From NCBI GenBank assembly GCA_949126835.1, contig OX421499.1:3311553-3375552 (forward strand): a stretch of DNA of 64,000 nt. Reading direction: 5' to 3'. The position numbers and the translations under genes are program-made. This document shows, one piece after another, positions 23,593 through 35,075 of the stretch (the stretch's first letter is position 1; the number at the start of each line of letters is the position of its first letter). This DNA is from Anisus vortex (Eukaryota > Mollusca > Gastropoda > Planorbidae). Under the pieces are notes generated by a model, which was not told the origin of the DNA, did not search any database, and saw only the letters and a list, made by a program, of their open reading frames with translations.

Positions 23593-24612
23593 GTGTTAAT
23601 GAGACGTGACCTTTGCAAATGGAAGAGATCATGAACTTCTGATGACATTTCCCGCCATATTCGTAAACAAAAATCATGATTGTGCTGGTGTTTGACAATT
23701 GATTTCAACCTCGACGGCCAGTTCTGGTCTTTTAGAAATATACAAAGGTAAGATTAGTTATGAGGAATCCGTTTTTAACATCAATACTGAGTAGGCGATA
23801 ATTAATACTCAAAGTGTTAGTCACGTTAGGTTAAATTTAGCTTTGTTTATAAAATAAATTGATAGTTGCGTTTCTTGGCTATTAAAAAATACAATTCACA
23901 AAAAGCAAAACGAAAATTCTTTTGCATCAAGCAATAAAATTGAGATTATAAATAGGCGATTCTTCACGTCTGACTTTCACCATACATCGTTTTCTTTTAG
24001 TAACATCTTTTGGAAATGAAATAAAATTTTATTCTATAAAATATTCGTATAACCAGTAACACAGCACACAGACATGTTTCGAAGCAAATATTCGAATGGG
24101 ACCGGAACTGTTTTTCTCTTCAACCTTTTAAGCATGCATAATCGTTAGGACTTATCAATTCGCTGGTCGAGACTAAAGAGTGTTGGTGCCAGGACACAAT
24201 TCAGTTTGACCCCTACACACCTGGGAGGATTGTGAGGTGGCGCCATCGAAGAGTACTGTGTTGTGGAAAGCCTCAATAAGTCCATCAAAAATAAATGTTT
24301 TTCGGTGGTCCCTTTTCAACCCCCATTAAATGGTCGTTCGACCCCCAAAGGGGTCGCGACCCACAGATTGGGGACCGCTGGACTAGAGCCTCTTTAATAA
24401 ATTTATCAGTGCAAAGTTAGGTAGCGTAAAATTAGCTAGCCTCCATTTTACGCCTCCTTCACTGATCAATATAAGCTAGTAATGCCATTCAATACGAAAA
24501 CACCACCTATAACTAGAACAAAATTATAAGATACAAAGACTATAGAATGCACAAATATAGTTCAACTTAGATAATATTGAGTTCAACGCTTGTATAGAAA
24601 ATCGTAAGTCTT

Positions 24613-24880
24613 TAGTAAGTAAGTAAGTACGTAAAGTACCCTTCGGACCAAATTGATCATAGGGCCGGAGAAGCAGCGTCCACAAGTTTCGACGGCCACG
24701 GCATACTTGGGGATTGTGTGGTCAATTCAATGCCCACCCGCCTTTACTTTACCCCGACGAAAGTCAGGTACCCATCAGAGAGGAGTAGACAGGGATCCCC
24801 TCGAGCGAGTCCAGGGAAAAAAACCTTCAACAGGATTTGAACCCAGGATCTTCGATACGCCAATCGAACGTGTGCCACAG
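24613..24880 (-). mobile_element. SINE family A (copy A4)
   Basis: From the right, the tRNA-like head has a B box GGATTTGAACCCAGGATC (about 24832-24849 on the plus strand). The body contains CTTTACTTTACCCCGACG and ends in reverse at GACCAAATTGATC with a (TAAG)n tail at 24613-24630. From 24881 to 25821 I see only A+T-rich DNA. Confidence 0.8.
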
Positions 24881-25821
24881 TAAGTAAAGTAACTGAAAAG
24901 AAATGTATTTCCGTCTAGGCTACCTTTAACTTTAAAAAAACAAAGATGCTTTTGTAATCCTATCAATACATTTAGCTACAAAAACAAAATTCTACAATTT
25001 AATGAATAAATTGAACCAATGCAAATACGGCTATGATTAAATCATGATTAAACTATAGAATTCATCCAGTTAAGCTCTGATTATACACTTTCGAGCTCTC
25101 GGGTTGTGCGGCTAAGTCCCAATAAATATCAACGGAAATGAGTATTAAATCGTGGTGAGTTTGCAGCTTCGTTTGAAAATTGAAAATGTTTAAGGGAATT
25201 CATATATTTCTTTTAAAATAAGGCAAAATGTCTAGGCCTATATATATTTAAAAAGACATCTTATCTTATTCATCTTACTTAGTAAGTAATGTCTTATCAA
25301 AAACTATAATGAGATGGACCGCCTGATCTATTTTTAGAGCTTATAATGTTCTTTTTTTCCCGTGCGCAACCAATAAGGCTGTCTTAAATGGCTTTTACGC
25401 TCCTGCGATTGCATTAAAAGTTTCTACTGTATACAACTTTAGATTTTAATTTTTCATTGAGAAAATCATAGCGAATACTAAACCGGTCGAAGTGCGGTCG
25501 GAAATTCCGAAACTAAGTGTTTCAAGTTATCAATAAATAGCAGAAATATCAAAGCAAGCGGTCCATCTTATTATAGTCATTGCTCATAATATGTAGCCTA
25601 TTAGTGTTAGCAGAAGAAAAAAAATGAACACGAGTTTTCGTAATGCATAACATAGTTATTTTAAAATGTATATTAAACAGCCATTACACAGAATCTTAAG
25701 TATATTCCTGCTTAATTCTAAATTTCAATAAAATTTAGTTTAATCTTGTTATTATTTGAACTAATTATGTTAGGATCTGTAAGTAAGTACCCGTATATGT
25801 AATATATATGTAAATACAATA

Positions 25822-26045
25822 TGTAAAGTACCCGTCGGACCAAATTGATCACATCTGGTGAAGCAGCGTTCACCAGTTTCAGTGGCCATAGCATACTAAG
25901 GAATGTGTGGCCAGCACAATGCCCTGCCACCTTTGCTTTACCCCAACTAATGTCAGGTACCCATCAGAGGTGGATAGACTCAAGACCCCCGAGTCCAGGG
26001 AAGAAATCCTAGCCTTCACCGGGATTCGAACCCAGGACCTATGGA
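25822..26045 (-). mobile_element. SINE family A (copy A5)
   Basis: GTCGGACCAAATTGATCAC, then GGTGAAGCAGCGTTCACCAG, marks the body end. GGGATTCGAACCCAGGACC near 26022 is the reversed B box. Confidence 0.8.
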
Positions 26046-26162
26046 TCATTTTTTTGTTTGTAAGTTCATCCCATCTCTGAATGCTATTTGTTTTTTCCCT
26101 CAAAATTTGTATAAACTCGGGGTAAACACTTTGAATTTTCTTAACGGAGAAACGGAAGACAA

Positions 26163-26640
26163 TAAATTTAGCATAGAATATGTTGTTAGTTTGAACCAGT
26201 ATATTTAGCATTGAATATGTTGTTAGTTTGAACCAGTATATTTAGCATAGAATATGTTGTTAGTTTGAACCAGAATATTTAGCATTGAATATGTTGTTAG
26301 TTTGAACCAGTATATTTAGCATAGAATATGTTGTTGTTTTGAACCAGTATATTTAGCATAGAATATGTTGTTAGTTTGAACCAAAATATTTAGCATATAA
26401 TATGTTGTTAGTTTGAACCAGTTTATTTAGCATAGAATTTGATGTTAATTTGAACCAGAATATTTAGCATAGAATATGTTGTTAGTTTGAACCAGTATAT
26501 TTAGCATATAATATGTTGTTAGTTTGAACCAGTATATTTAGCATATAATATGTTGTTAGTTTGAACCAGTATATTTAGCATAGAATATGTTGTTAGTTTG
26601 AACCAGTATATTTTGCATTGAATATAATGTTAGTTTGAAC
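26163..26640. repeat. 37-bp tandem array, about 13 units
   Basis: The unit is built from ATATTTAGCATAGAATATG and TTGTTAGTTTGAACCAGT. Subtypes alternate AGCATAGAAT, AGCATTGAAT and AGCATATAAT. Fragments of the shared LINE/SINE tail follow at 26688-26710 (AAGGAGCGTCTGTA) and, reversed, at 26875-26893. Confidence 0.93.
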
Positions 26641-27119
26641 CCAAACCACGAATCAGTATAGGTTGCAAGAATATTCTGCATATAAGGAGCGTCTGTATCA
26701 TATTATAAGATATTTATGCTATACTTGCTGTGTGCCCGTCAAAATGACGGCGAAAATACAGACAGGGAATGAAAGAAAGGGTGTTGGGAGAATATTAACA
26801 TTAGCCAAAATGTTGTTAACATTTGCAAACATTAAAATACTAATTTTCTATAAATGTACAGTATCGTATCTTATATGTTACAGACCTCCCTTCTAAAAAG
26901 TATAAGAATTTAGATTAGAGGTGGGCCGGTTAAATATATATTTAATGAAATTGATTATGTTTTTCATTGTTAGTTTTTTCGTAAAATTTTAAGATTATCA
27001 ATATTGATATATCCTTTGATGTAATCCAAAAAAAAATAAATTAGAGTCTATATAATTTTTTTTAGCCTAGAGAATTATATTTGTATTCTTGCATTTAAAA
27101 AAATGGCTCTATGCATGTT

Positions 27120-27200
27120 TTAGTTGTTCATTGTTAAATGCACCCTGAGCTTACATTATGATTGTTGGCAGAGCTATATATACAAATATACTTATTATCA
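27120..27200 (+). mobile_element. L2/CR1-like 3' tail fragment
   Basis: GTTAAATGCACCCTGAGCTT, then GTTGGCAGAGCTATA, is matched by the copy at 36700-36770. The family is inferred from the tail shape only. Confidence 0.45.
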
Positions 27201-27429
27201 TTGTTTAAAATATTGTTTTTATCAATAACAAATAATTAGTTGTATAACTTTTCTATAACAAATTTTCTTCTTGTAATATGTGCCCTACTTTACACATTGT
27301 TAAAGACGACTCGTGTACATTATGTAACCATAATATTTATACTAAACAGAATTTCAATTTCGGCAATTAATATGTTTTAGGCTGTGGTGTAGCTCTGTAT
27401 AATATATATATATATAAATCGAAATGAGT

Positions 27430-27710
27430 CTTTTATAAACAACTGTTACAATGCTCAGATAAAAAAAATAGGGGCAAAAACACTTTCCTTATCCCTTAAG
27501 CGAGAGCAAATGCATATGAGTAGGCATACTCTTGGTTTTCGAGTGGCATTCGGGCATGGAATGGGTTACCTGAACAAACCAGGAAAACCAGTAACTTATC
27601 ATCATTTAAAACACTTTTAGAAACGCAGGACTCGATTCAAACCACGGATGAGCGTAGGACGCAATAATATTCTTTATTGAAGGAGCGTCTGTAATGTAGG
27701 CTATAAGATA
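27430..27710 (+). mobile_element. 5'-truncated LINE fragment, ORF2 end and 3' tail
   Basis: It begins in ACAACTGTTACAATGCTCAG and passes GAGTGGCATTCGGGCATGG. It ends in the tail GATGAGCGTAGGACGCAATA, GAAGGAGCGTCTGTAATG. The same segment appears at 37210-37560 and 41085-41345 (minus) and 57775-58310 (plus). Confidence 0.7.
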
Positions 27711-27711
27711 A

Positions 27712-27925
27712 GGTAGAGAATGGCAGTGAGACTGCCTTGAAAGTTTTTGGTTCGAATCCAGGTTGTTGTTGTTTTTACCTCGGACACAAAGGTGCCCTAG
27801 AGTCTACCCAGCTCGGACTGGTCCAGTGAATACGGTTGGGCATTGTTCTGGCCCCCACAATCTCACATATGTCCATTATAACTTCACGGAAACTGATGTT
27901 GACTGAACTGGCGAATTTCACTTTA
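27712..27925 (+). mobile_element. SINE family A (copy A6), diverged
   Basis: The B box TTTGGTTCGAATCCAGG lies at 27750. AGAGTCTACCCAGCTCGG and GGGCATTGTTCTGGCC are body landmarks. It follows the LINE tail directly. From 27926 to 28202 nothing is recognised. Confidence 0.65.
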
Positions 27926-28202
27926 AATTAAATTGAATCACATTTCAAACAACATCTGAAGGCCTAAAGAAGTTTGCTCAGTTTTTTTAATTATTGCTAA
28001 AGCTTCATGTAATAATTATTTGTCACTGGTCACTTGCCAGCCAGATGTGACATATTTGATTTGCTTGACATAGTCTACTATTATTATTATACTGTCATTT
28101 AATATGTAGTTATAATACACCACAATTCAACATACATCAATTCCCCTCATGTTCTCCACACATGTACTAAAGAGAGATCAACGTCCACTTCTATATATTT
28201 AT

Positions 28203-28282
28203 TTAACCCTTCCCGTACCGACCTACTTCTATCTATGCTGCCTTCAGTTCCGCTATATACGCGCCCGGGACTGTAAGGTTTA
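28203..28282 (+). mobile_element. TTAA-flanked mini-MITE (copy 4), right end damaged
   Basis: It is identical in layout to copy 3 up to GGGACTGTAAGG, but the final GGGTTAA has become GGTTTA. Confidence 0.8.
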
Positions 28283-28319
28283 TAGAGAGCTTCTATCCAT
28301 GCTATTTTAGCATGCTCAA

Positions 28320-28465
28320 TGCGTTCTAGAAGATTATTGCGTTCACTAGGCCCAAAACTACTGCAGGGCGACAGGCATCGGTCGGCTGCAGAGACAGAAC
28401 CCGTGACGTATCGGCTGACACTGAAATGACAGTCCGGTGAACTAACCGCAGGACCAGCCAGCCTC
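28320..28465 (-). mobile_element. SINE family B (copy B2)
   Basis: In reverse it reads GGCTGGTCCTGCGGTTAGTT (head), TCACGGGTTCTGTCTCTGC (B box), CCTGTCGCCCTGCAGTAG, then GGGCCTAGTGAACGCAATAA, with the LINE-like tail cut at TCTTCTAGAA. An hAT MITE is inserted at its 5' edge. Confidence 0.75.
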
Positions 28466-28825
28466 TATACCAGGGGTCGGGAACCCATGGGTCGCGAGCC
28501 AGATGTGGCTCTTTTGTTGACTGCATCTGGCTCGCAAACAAATGTTCGATTATTAAAAAATGTTTTTTTAAGACTTTTTGATCTACATATTAATTGCATA
28601 TTAATATTTCATTCTACAAATGAGCTAAAGTCTACTGCAGCTCAGCATCAGAAGAATCCAGAGACATAATTATTGTACTTTTAGTGTTGAAATTACAAAA
28701 AATGCACACATTTACTTGAATTTTTAGTTTTAAACATAATGTATGGCTCTCACAGAATTACTTTTCGAAATATGTGGTATCCATGGCTCTCTAAGACAAA
28801 AAAGTTCCCGACCCCTGCTCTATAC
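28463..28825. mobile_element. 347-bp hAT MITE with perfect 8-bp target duplication
   Basis: CTCTATAC at 28463-28470 and again at 28818-28825 brackets the element. It starts CAGGGGTCGGGAACCCATGG and ends AAGTTCCCGACCCCTG; the first 14 bases are inverted at the far end. It has no coding capacity. From 28826 to 29586 I see only A-rich sequence and chance ORFs. Confidence 0.88.
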
Positions 28826-29586
28826 CGACTAGTTTTAGGCCAGAAATATATGTTTCAAAAAAAAGGAACAAAAGAAAAAAAAAGAACAACAACGTATAAC
28901 AACGGTATTTATCTGAATTAATAAAAAAACAAACAACAAAAAAAAGACAAGAGTCTCGAAGTCCTCGAAGTGCCAATCTTACCTCACGACCACCGCGCAG
29001 AAAAAAAATGACAACAACAACAAGGTAAAACTGTGTTTTTAAAACTTACGTTAATACTGTCATCCGGAAACTTGTAAGATTTGGTATTGTCTTTTTATAT
29101 AGGCCTATATAATTGAACTTTCTCTCAAAGTGTGATAATGTTCTTTTTGTTCAGTAACACAACGCGGCTCTTGAAATTCCAGTGTCATCAGCATGTCATC
29201 ATCAATGTCATGGTGCTTTTATAGTTAAACAAAAACGTAACATCCCAACTGACTCTTTTGCATTTTTTGGTCTCAATAAAAGACAATCTGATTAGTAAAA
29301 ATAAATGTGGGGAAAAACTCTATCCTCACCGTAACTTTGCCAGCGATTTTTTTTTTAATGCTCCGCGCAGACACCAGTTGAAATTAAGCGGTGCATACAC
29401 ATTTTAATATCCTGAGCAGAAACAAAAAAAAAACAACAGGAAAAAAACCACACTCACACACATGCAAAAGACACGAATGAACAGGACAATCTCTCACATT
29501 GGGGGAATTAAAACTAAGTGAGCGTTCACTCCTAGTCGGTGTGGGAGCAAGTTAAAAATTTCGGCTCTTAACCGCTCTGTTCTCGC

Positions 29587-30320
29587 TCACCATCCTTGTA
29601 AACACGTCATTAGGATTTTGCGGTTGTTTTTTTTCTCCCCGCCTCCACTACACTTTCCTTCAGGTCGACGCTCCTCCCCCTCCTCATCTCCACGCTTCGG
29701 GTAAATGATTCCCTGGATGTCTGGAACAACTTCCGGTCTCAGAGAGTGAGCAGATATTGCCAATGGCGACATGTTGCATTTTTTTTGTAAACATTTTTTT
29801 TCTTGGAGGGGTTAAACTTCTGGATTTCTCATAAACAAAATATTAAGTTTAAAAAAAAAAGATAGAAAGATGGAAGAAACAGTAGAAATTAGTAGAAAGA
29901 AAAGCGGAGAATGATTTAATCAATGATATACTGGGTCATGTTTTGCTCGTGTCACTATTAATAGAACGGCGTGCCGCCCATCCAATGAGCGCAATGCTTT
30001 TTTTTTTCGCCACGTGCATGTCACTCACACGCACGGTGAAGTGATTCCAGAACGCGCGATCTTTTAGCGCCGCCTTCCGTCTATGCGGTTATTACTTTGC
30101 GCATGTAAGGATAGAAAGGAGGGGAGAGGGGTGGGGTGGAAACAAGATGAAATTGACCCGCCTCCTCCCCCTACCCCGGCCGTCCTTCAACGTCCTCCAG
30201 TCCTACGACTATATCCTTTCTCTCTTCTTTCCATCAGTTTTTTCTAGTGAGCTGCTCTTAAACTTTGACTGTAGCCAGCGACTCTGTAAACACAGCTAGT
30301 AGCCAAAAAGGTGAATCTTA
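29587..30320. promoter_or_regulatory. GC-richer, CpG-containing stretch of unknown role
   Basis: The stretch around 29960-30110 has ATCCAATGAGCG (a CCAAT-type word), CCACGTGCATG, AACGCGCGATC and GCGCCGCCTTCC. This makes it stand out from the A+T-rich repeats around it. It lies 9 kb upstream of the Snail exon in Snail's sense. A promoter or 5' exon of Snail here is possible but unproven. A 61-codon minus-strand frame (29587-29772) does not encode a SNAG domain and would not join the Snail exon in frame. From 30321 to 31148 nothing else is recognised. Confidence 0.25.
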
Positions 30321-31148
30321 AAGTCGTAGCCGTGTTGTTGTTTTTTTTTTTTGTTACTATTTAAAGAGATTCAGTTTATGTAATTAGGATGAGAAAAAAA
30401 AAGGGGGGGGGGATACTCCTATCATAACCCTTTACCGATTTCCTCGCATTTGCACCTCCCCCCCAAACACACACTACACAAACACATACATATACACATA
30501 CACACCAACCTAAACACTTTTTTCTTTCCATCTTTTTATTGTAAGTTTTTTTGTTAAAGGTTACAGGGGAGGTTACTGTAACGTTATGTTTGAACCGGTT
30601 ATAGTGCGGACATGTGAAGAAACCCAAAAAATATACAGGTGGTTGCACGAGGTCCTTTTAAAGGTCCTCGTAATGTCCTAGGAACTCTCATTTTCGTCCT
30701 CCTCATCTTAACTCTTTTTAGGTTGAAGGTTTTATTAACGTAACAGAGTGGTGTATTTTTTATTTATTTACAAAAAACACGTAAATTGTTTTCGTTACAA
30801 CATCCTTTTTAAAAAAGAAAAAGCAACTGGGGTAGTCTGTCTGAGGACCGATCGATCCTCTTGGCGCAACCTTAACTTTCACTGATGCAGCAGCTCATGA
30901 AGCAAAAAAGCTGAAAGTCGCCACAGAAAAAGTGACACCTCAGAAAATCCGACGACATCAGCGCCGCTCTCACTGGTCACCAAGCCACGCATCTGTGCTC
31001 CCAATGCAACCGACACGTCCGTTCGAGATTCTGGACCCACAAGCAACTATGACTTTGACAGAAAATGGTCTTCAACGAAACCGATGGACGAACATAATCA
31101 TCATCAGACGGGACTTCATTTTCAACAGAAACATGACATATCTATAAA

Positions 31149-31835
31149 AGAAAAAAAAAGTTTCTGTGTGTGTCTCCAAAGAAATTGGTTTATTTAAAGA
31201 TACGTGACACTATCGCCTATTTTACCTTTTGCAATTTGACTTAGCACATGTGTTTTCGCTAGCTGAGTGGTTAATGTATCGGACTGCCATGCGGTCGACC
31301 CAGGTTCCAATCTCCATTTAGTCTACACCATTTTATTTTCTTGTTTTTTTTTTACATTGCAATTAATATTACTTTTATAAAAAAGATTGTAAATCCACGG
31401 GCAACTCCGGGCAATTTAGCTTTTTCTTAAATAAAACGACTTGCCTATTTTTAACCAGATTACAAAATTAAAATTACTTTTTTAAAAGTCTTCAGTAAAA
31501 AAATATCAATTTATTAAATTATTAGATTTATAGCTTTATGTTCATTGTGGTTTATATTTTTTTATCTGTCGCTTATACAGGACTGTTTTATTTTTCAACG
31601 GGCAACGCCGGGCAATTTAGCTATTGGTTTAATAAAAAGACTTCCCTGTTTTTAACCCGATTATAATATTTATTTTAAATTACTTTCCTTAATGTTTTCA
31701 GTAAATAATAAATATTTATTTTTGTAAATTATTAGATCTATAACTTTCTGTTCACTGTAGTTTATGACACCTTTATAAGTAGCTTGTACAGGCTTATTTA
31801 ATTTCCCCCCAGGCAACGCCGGGGAATTTAGCTTG
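31149..31835 (+). mobile_element. Family C composite element (copy C2), tail unit doubled
   Basis: The tRNA-like module is GCTAGCTGAGTGGTTAATG with CCCAGGTTCCAATCTCC. The body between two GGGCAAC-GCCGGG-type hairpins is present twice in tandem: hairpins lie near 31398, 31604 and 31812. The last copy ends GGGGAATTTAGCTTGTATAT and runs into simple repeats. Confidence 0.75.
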
Positions 31836-31849
31836 TATATAGTATATTA

Positions 31850-32200
31850 TATATTGTATACACACAGACAGACAAACCGATAGATAGATAGAGAGAGAGA
31901 GAGATAGAGAGATAGATGAATAGATATATAGATAGAGAGAGATAGATAGATGAATAGATAAATAGATAGATAGATAGATAGATAGATAGAGAGATAGAGA
32001 TAGATAGATAGATGAATAGATAGAGAGATAGATAGATGAATAGATAGATAGGTAGAGAGATAGATGAATAGATAGATAAATAAATATGTAAATGAATAGA
32101 TATATATATAGACGACCTATGGATAGATACATGGATAGATATATGCATAGATTCATATAGATATAGATAGATAAATAGATAGATAGATAGATAGATAGAC

Positions 32201-32271
<71 letters not shown>

Positions 32272-32280
32272 AAGATGGAT
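31850..32280. repeat. GATA microsatellite
   Basis: It is (GATA)n with GAGA and GAATA interruptions, longest and purest at 32195-32272. The long reverse ORFs of I, Y, L and S are artefacts. From 32281 to 33145 there is mixed sequence with C- and G-rich patches (32440-32540, 32790-32890) and no supported gene. Confidence 0.95.
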
Positions 32281-33149
32281 CACATCTAAACCCCTTTCAC
32301 CAAAATCTCAGTTGAGGTAATTATGAATGGTAATATCACCAACAACCAAACACGGACCACTTGGGATCCCGCCGAGCATGTCTCGCATCCATGATAAAAC
32401 CATTAAAAGGCACCCGAGGGTGAGGGAGGAACAGCCATTCTACTTTCTCCATACCCTCCCCCGTTCCCCACCGCCTTACCCCACGTGCCCCCCTCCCTTT
32501 TCGGAAGGCCACCTTCTGGCACGCGCATGGCAACAAGACAGGTGCTCACTTCTGCTTCAATAATGAACCGGCTTTTGGGAGAGCGAACGGCTATATAAAG
32601 GGGAGAAATAAAGGGAGGGAAAGTTCGAAAGAAATTTCCGAGTGCTCTGCCCCTTGTAAAAAAAAGATATGCACTCCCGCTAATGGTGTATAGGTAAGAG
32701 CCTCTCATTAAGAAAGCGCTCCATTTAACTTTTCTCAACATCAAAGAGCGGGAAAGACATACTTTGCGGTTCTATCACGCATGCGCCCCGTGTGTCCCCC
32801 CCACCCTCCCCCTACCACCTTCCCGTCTCTCACTGCGTCTCGCCCAAATAATTAGGTCTGGAAGGGGTGATCGGGGGAGGGGGGGAAGGGGTAAATATTG
32901 GCAATTTTGTTTAAAAAATTTGCTGCGACACTGTTATGCATATCAATGTTATAAGGAATACGTAAATATTTTTTTTTTAATCTCACTGGTATAAATCGCA
33001 ATACATTTAAAAGCAGTGGAGGTGAATGTCGAGGGTGGGGTTATGGTCGGGGTAAGAAGGAACAATATAGATGGTAATGCGCGAATGAAAACTCGTAAAG
33101 TGTAAAGATATGTCTCTGTTTTTCTCAACAAGTCTTAAAATTATCGATT

Positions 33150-33512
33150 GCATAATAGACAGACAGACAGATCTATACAGAAACACAACCAGACATATAC
33201 ATAGACAGGCAGACATATTGATAGAAAGATAGATAGATATTAAGTTAAGTAGGCAGAAATCAGATAGGTAAGTAGCTAGATAATTCGTTAAGAAAGCAGG
33301 TAGGTATTTAAGAGGCTAAGTATTCAAGTAGGTATTTAGGTAAGTAGGTAGCTAGCTAGTCATTAAATTAGGTAGTTCTTTAAATTGGTAGGCACATAGG
33401 TAGGTAAGTAAGTAGCTAAGCAGATCGGGAACGGTGGTAGATATATGGTGTTTATATACCGTTACATTTATTTATACATACATACATACATACATACATA
33501 CATACATACATA
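33150..33512. repeat. Simple repeats: GACA, GATA, GTAG and CATA tracts
   Basis: Successive imperfect tetranucleotide tracts run through this region and finish in a pure (CATA)n at 33475-33511. Confidence 0.85.
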
Positions 33513-33613
33513 ACATTTTCAAATAGTTCCTTGGGCTTACTATTTGTTATTGTTGTTATTTTTCAATATATAAAACAAAGACTTTATTTTGATACTGCAT
33601 ATTTCCGTTTAGC

Positions 33614-33881
33614 AATATATATATATATATATAGAGAGAGAGATGGAGAGATGGAGAGAGAAAGACGCAGAGAAAGATCGATATTGGCCAAGACGTAGAT
33701 ATATAGACGTAGATATATAGCGAGAAAAAGACGTAGAGAAAGATGGAGAGAGAAAAACGTAGATATATATATATATAGAGAGAGAGAGTAAACGTAGATA
33801 TATATAAATATATATATAGAAAAACGTATCTATATATATATATATAGAGAGAGAAAAACGTAGAGATATATATATATATAT

Positions 33882-33917
<36 letters not shown>

Positions 33918-33945
33918 GTAGATATCTATATATATAAAAAGACCG
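33614..33945. repeat. TA/GA microsatellite with an AAAACGTAGA motif
   Basis: Alternating (TA)n and (GA)n blocks are punctuated by GAAAGACGTAGA or GAAAAACGTAGA. It is the same composition as 34386-35100, from which it is separated by element C3. Confidence 0.93.
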
Positions 33946-34389
33946 TGTTAAGCCCCCCGCGGATCCCCATTGGTCAATTTGAAATCACGTGATATCACTG
34001 ACCTATCTAGGCCTAGCCCTATACACCATCTAATAATTTTTTACATCGGATATGTGTCTTTGATAGCTCAGTGGTAAACGTAGTGGACTGCTATACGGGC
34101 GACCAGGGTTCGATTCTCCAGTTAGACTATACTTTAATTTTTCAAACTTTTTAAAACAAAAGACATTGTAAATCTACAGGCAATATAGATTTTGTTAAAT
34201 AAAAATATTTGCCTTTTTTTTACCCGATTGCAATATTTATTTACTTTCCTAAAAGTATTCAGTAAAAAAATTATAATTTAAATATAAGATTTATAGCTTT
34301 CTTTTAAGTGTAGTTTATAAATTTGTTATCTGCACCTCAAACATTCCTGTTTTTTTTTCACCCGGGCAACGCCGGGCAATGTAGCTTGT
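33946..34389 (+). mobile_element. Family C composite element (copy C3) inside the TA/GA array
   Basis: The tRNA-like module is GATAGCTCAGTGGTAAACG with ACCAGGGTTCGATTCTCC at about 34104. The body TTTACCCGATTGCAATATTT follows. The 3' hairpin CACCCGGGCAACGCCGGGCA at 34360 is followed by ATGTAGCTTGTATATA. Its 5' part (GACCGTGTTAAGCC on) is longer than or different from the other copies. Confidence 0.75.
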
Positions 34390-34623
34390 ATATATATATA
34401 TATATAGAGAGAGAGAAAAACGTATATATACACAAATATATATAGAAAAAAACGTAGATATATATATAGAGAGAGAACGACGTAGATATATATATATAGA
34501 GAGAGAGAGAGAAAAAAACGTAGATATATAAATATATATATAGAGAGAGAAACGTATATCTATATATATATATAGAGAGAGAGAGAGAAACGTATATATA
34601 TATATATAGAGAGAGAGAGAAAC

Positions 34624-34674
<51 letters not shown>

Positions 34675-34751
34675 AAGACGTAAATGTATATATATATATA
34701 GAGAGAGAAAGACGTAGATGTATATATATATAGAGAGAGAGAAAAACGTAG

Positions 34752-34792
<41 letters not shown>

Positions 34793-34838
34793 AAAAGGCG
34801 TAGATATATATATATATATATATAGAGAGAGAAAAACG

Positions 34839-34874
<36 letters not shown>

Positions 34875-34960
34875 AAAAGGCGTAGATATATATATATATA
34901 GAGAGAGAGAAAAACGTAGATATATATAATATATATATATAGAGAGAGAGAGAAAAACGT

Positions 34961-35021
<61 letters not shown>

Positions 35022-35026
35022 AACGT

Positions 35027-35075
<49 letters not shown>

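Larger units (their letters stand above)
21465..24388 (-). mobile_element. hAT DNA transposon with perfect 8-bp target duplication
   Basis: GACTAGAG at 21465-21472 and again at 24381-24388 flanks a 2,908-bp element. It starts CAGTGGTTCCCAACC and ends GGGGACCGCTG, which is hAT-like inverted termini and the right duplication length. On the minus strand, 22980 down to about 21900 encodes broken transposase of the ZBED/SCAND3-like kind. Recognisable are FHTEVRWLSRGNILKR, ALYGDKSELQKINYFVD (22553-22861) and LSNLSDTSFALERRS (22261-22452). Stops separate these frames, so it is dead. The interior also holds a 47-bp array and a second MITE. Confidence 0.88.

Noticed and set aside
29587..29772. 61-codon frame as the Snail first exon
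   Set aside because: It lacks the SNAG start, and its candidate donor (ATG|GTGAGC) leaves phase 2, whereas the acceptor at 20907 needs phase 1.
31794..32283. Reverse ORFs of repeated I, Y, L and S
   Set aside because: It is a translation of GATA repeats.
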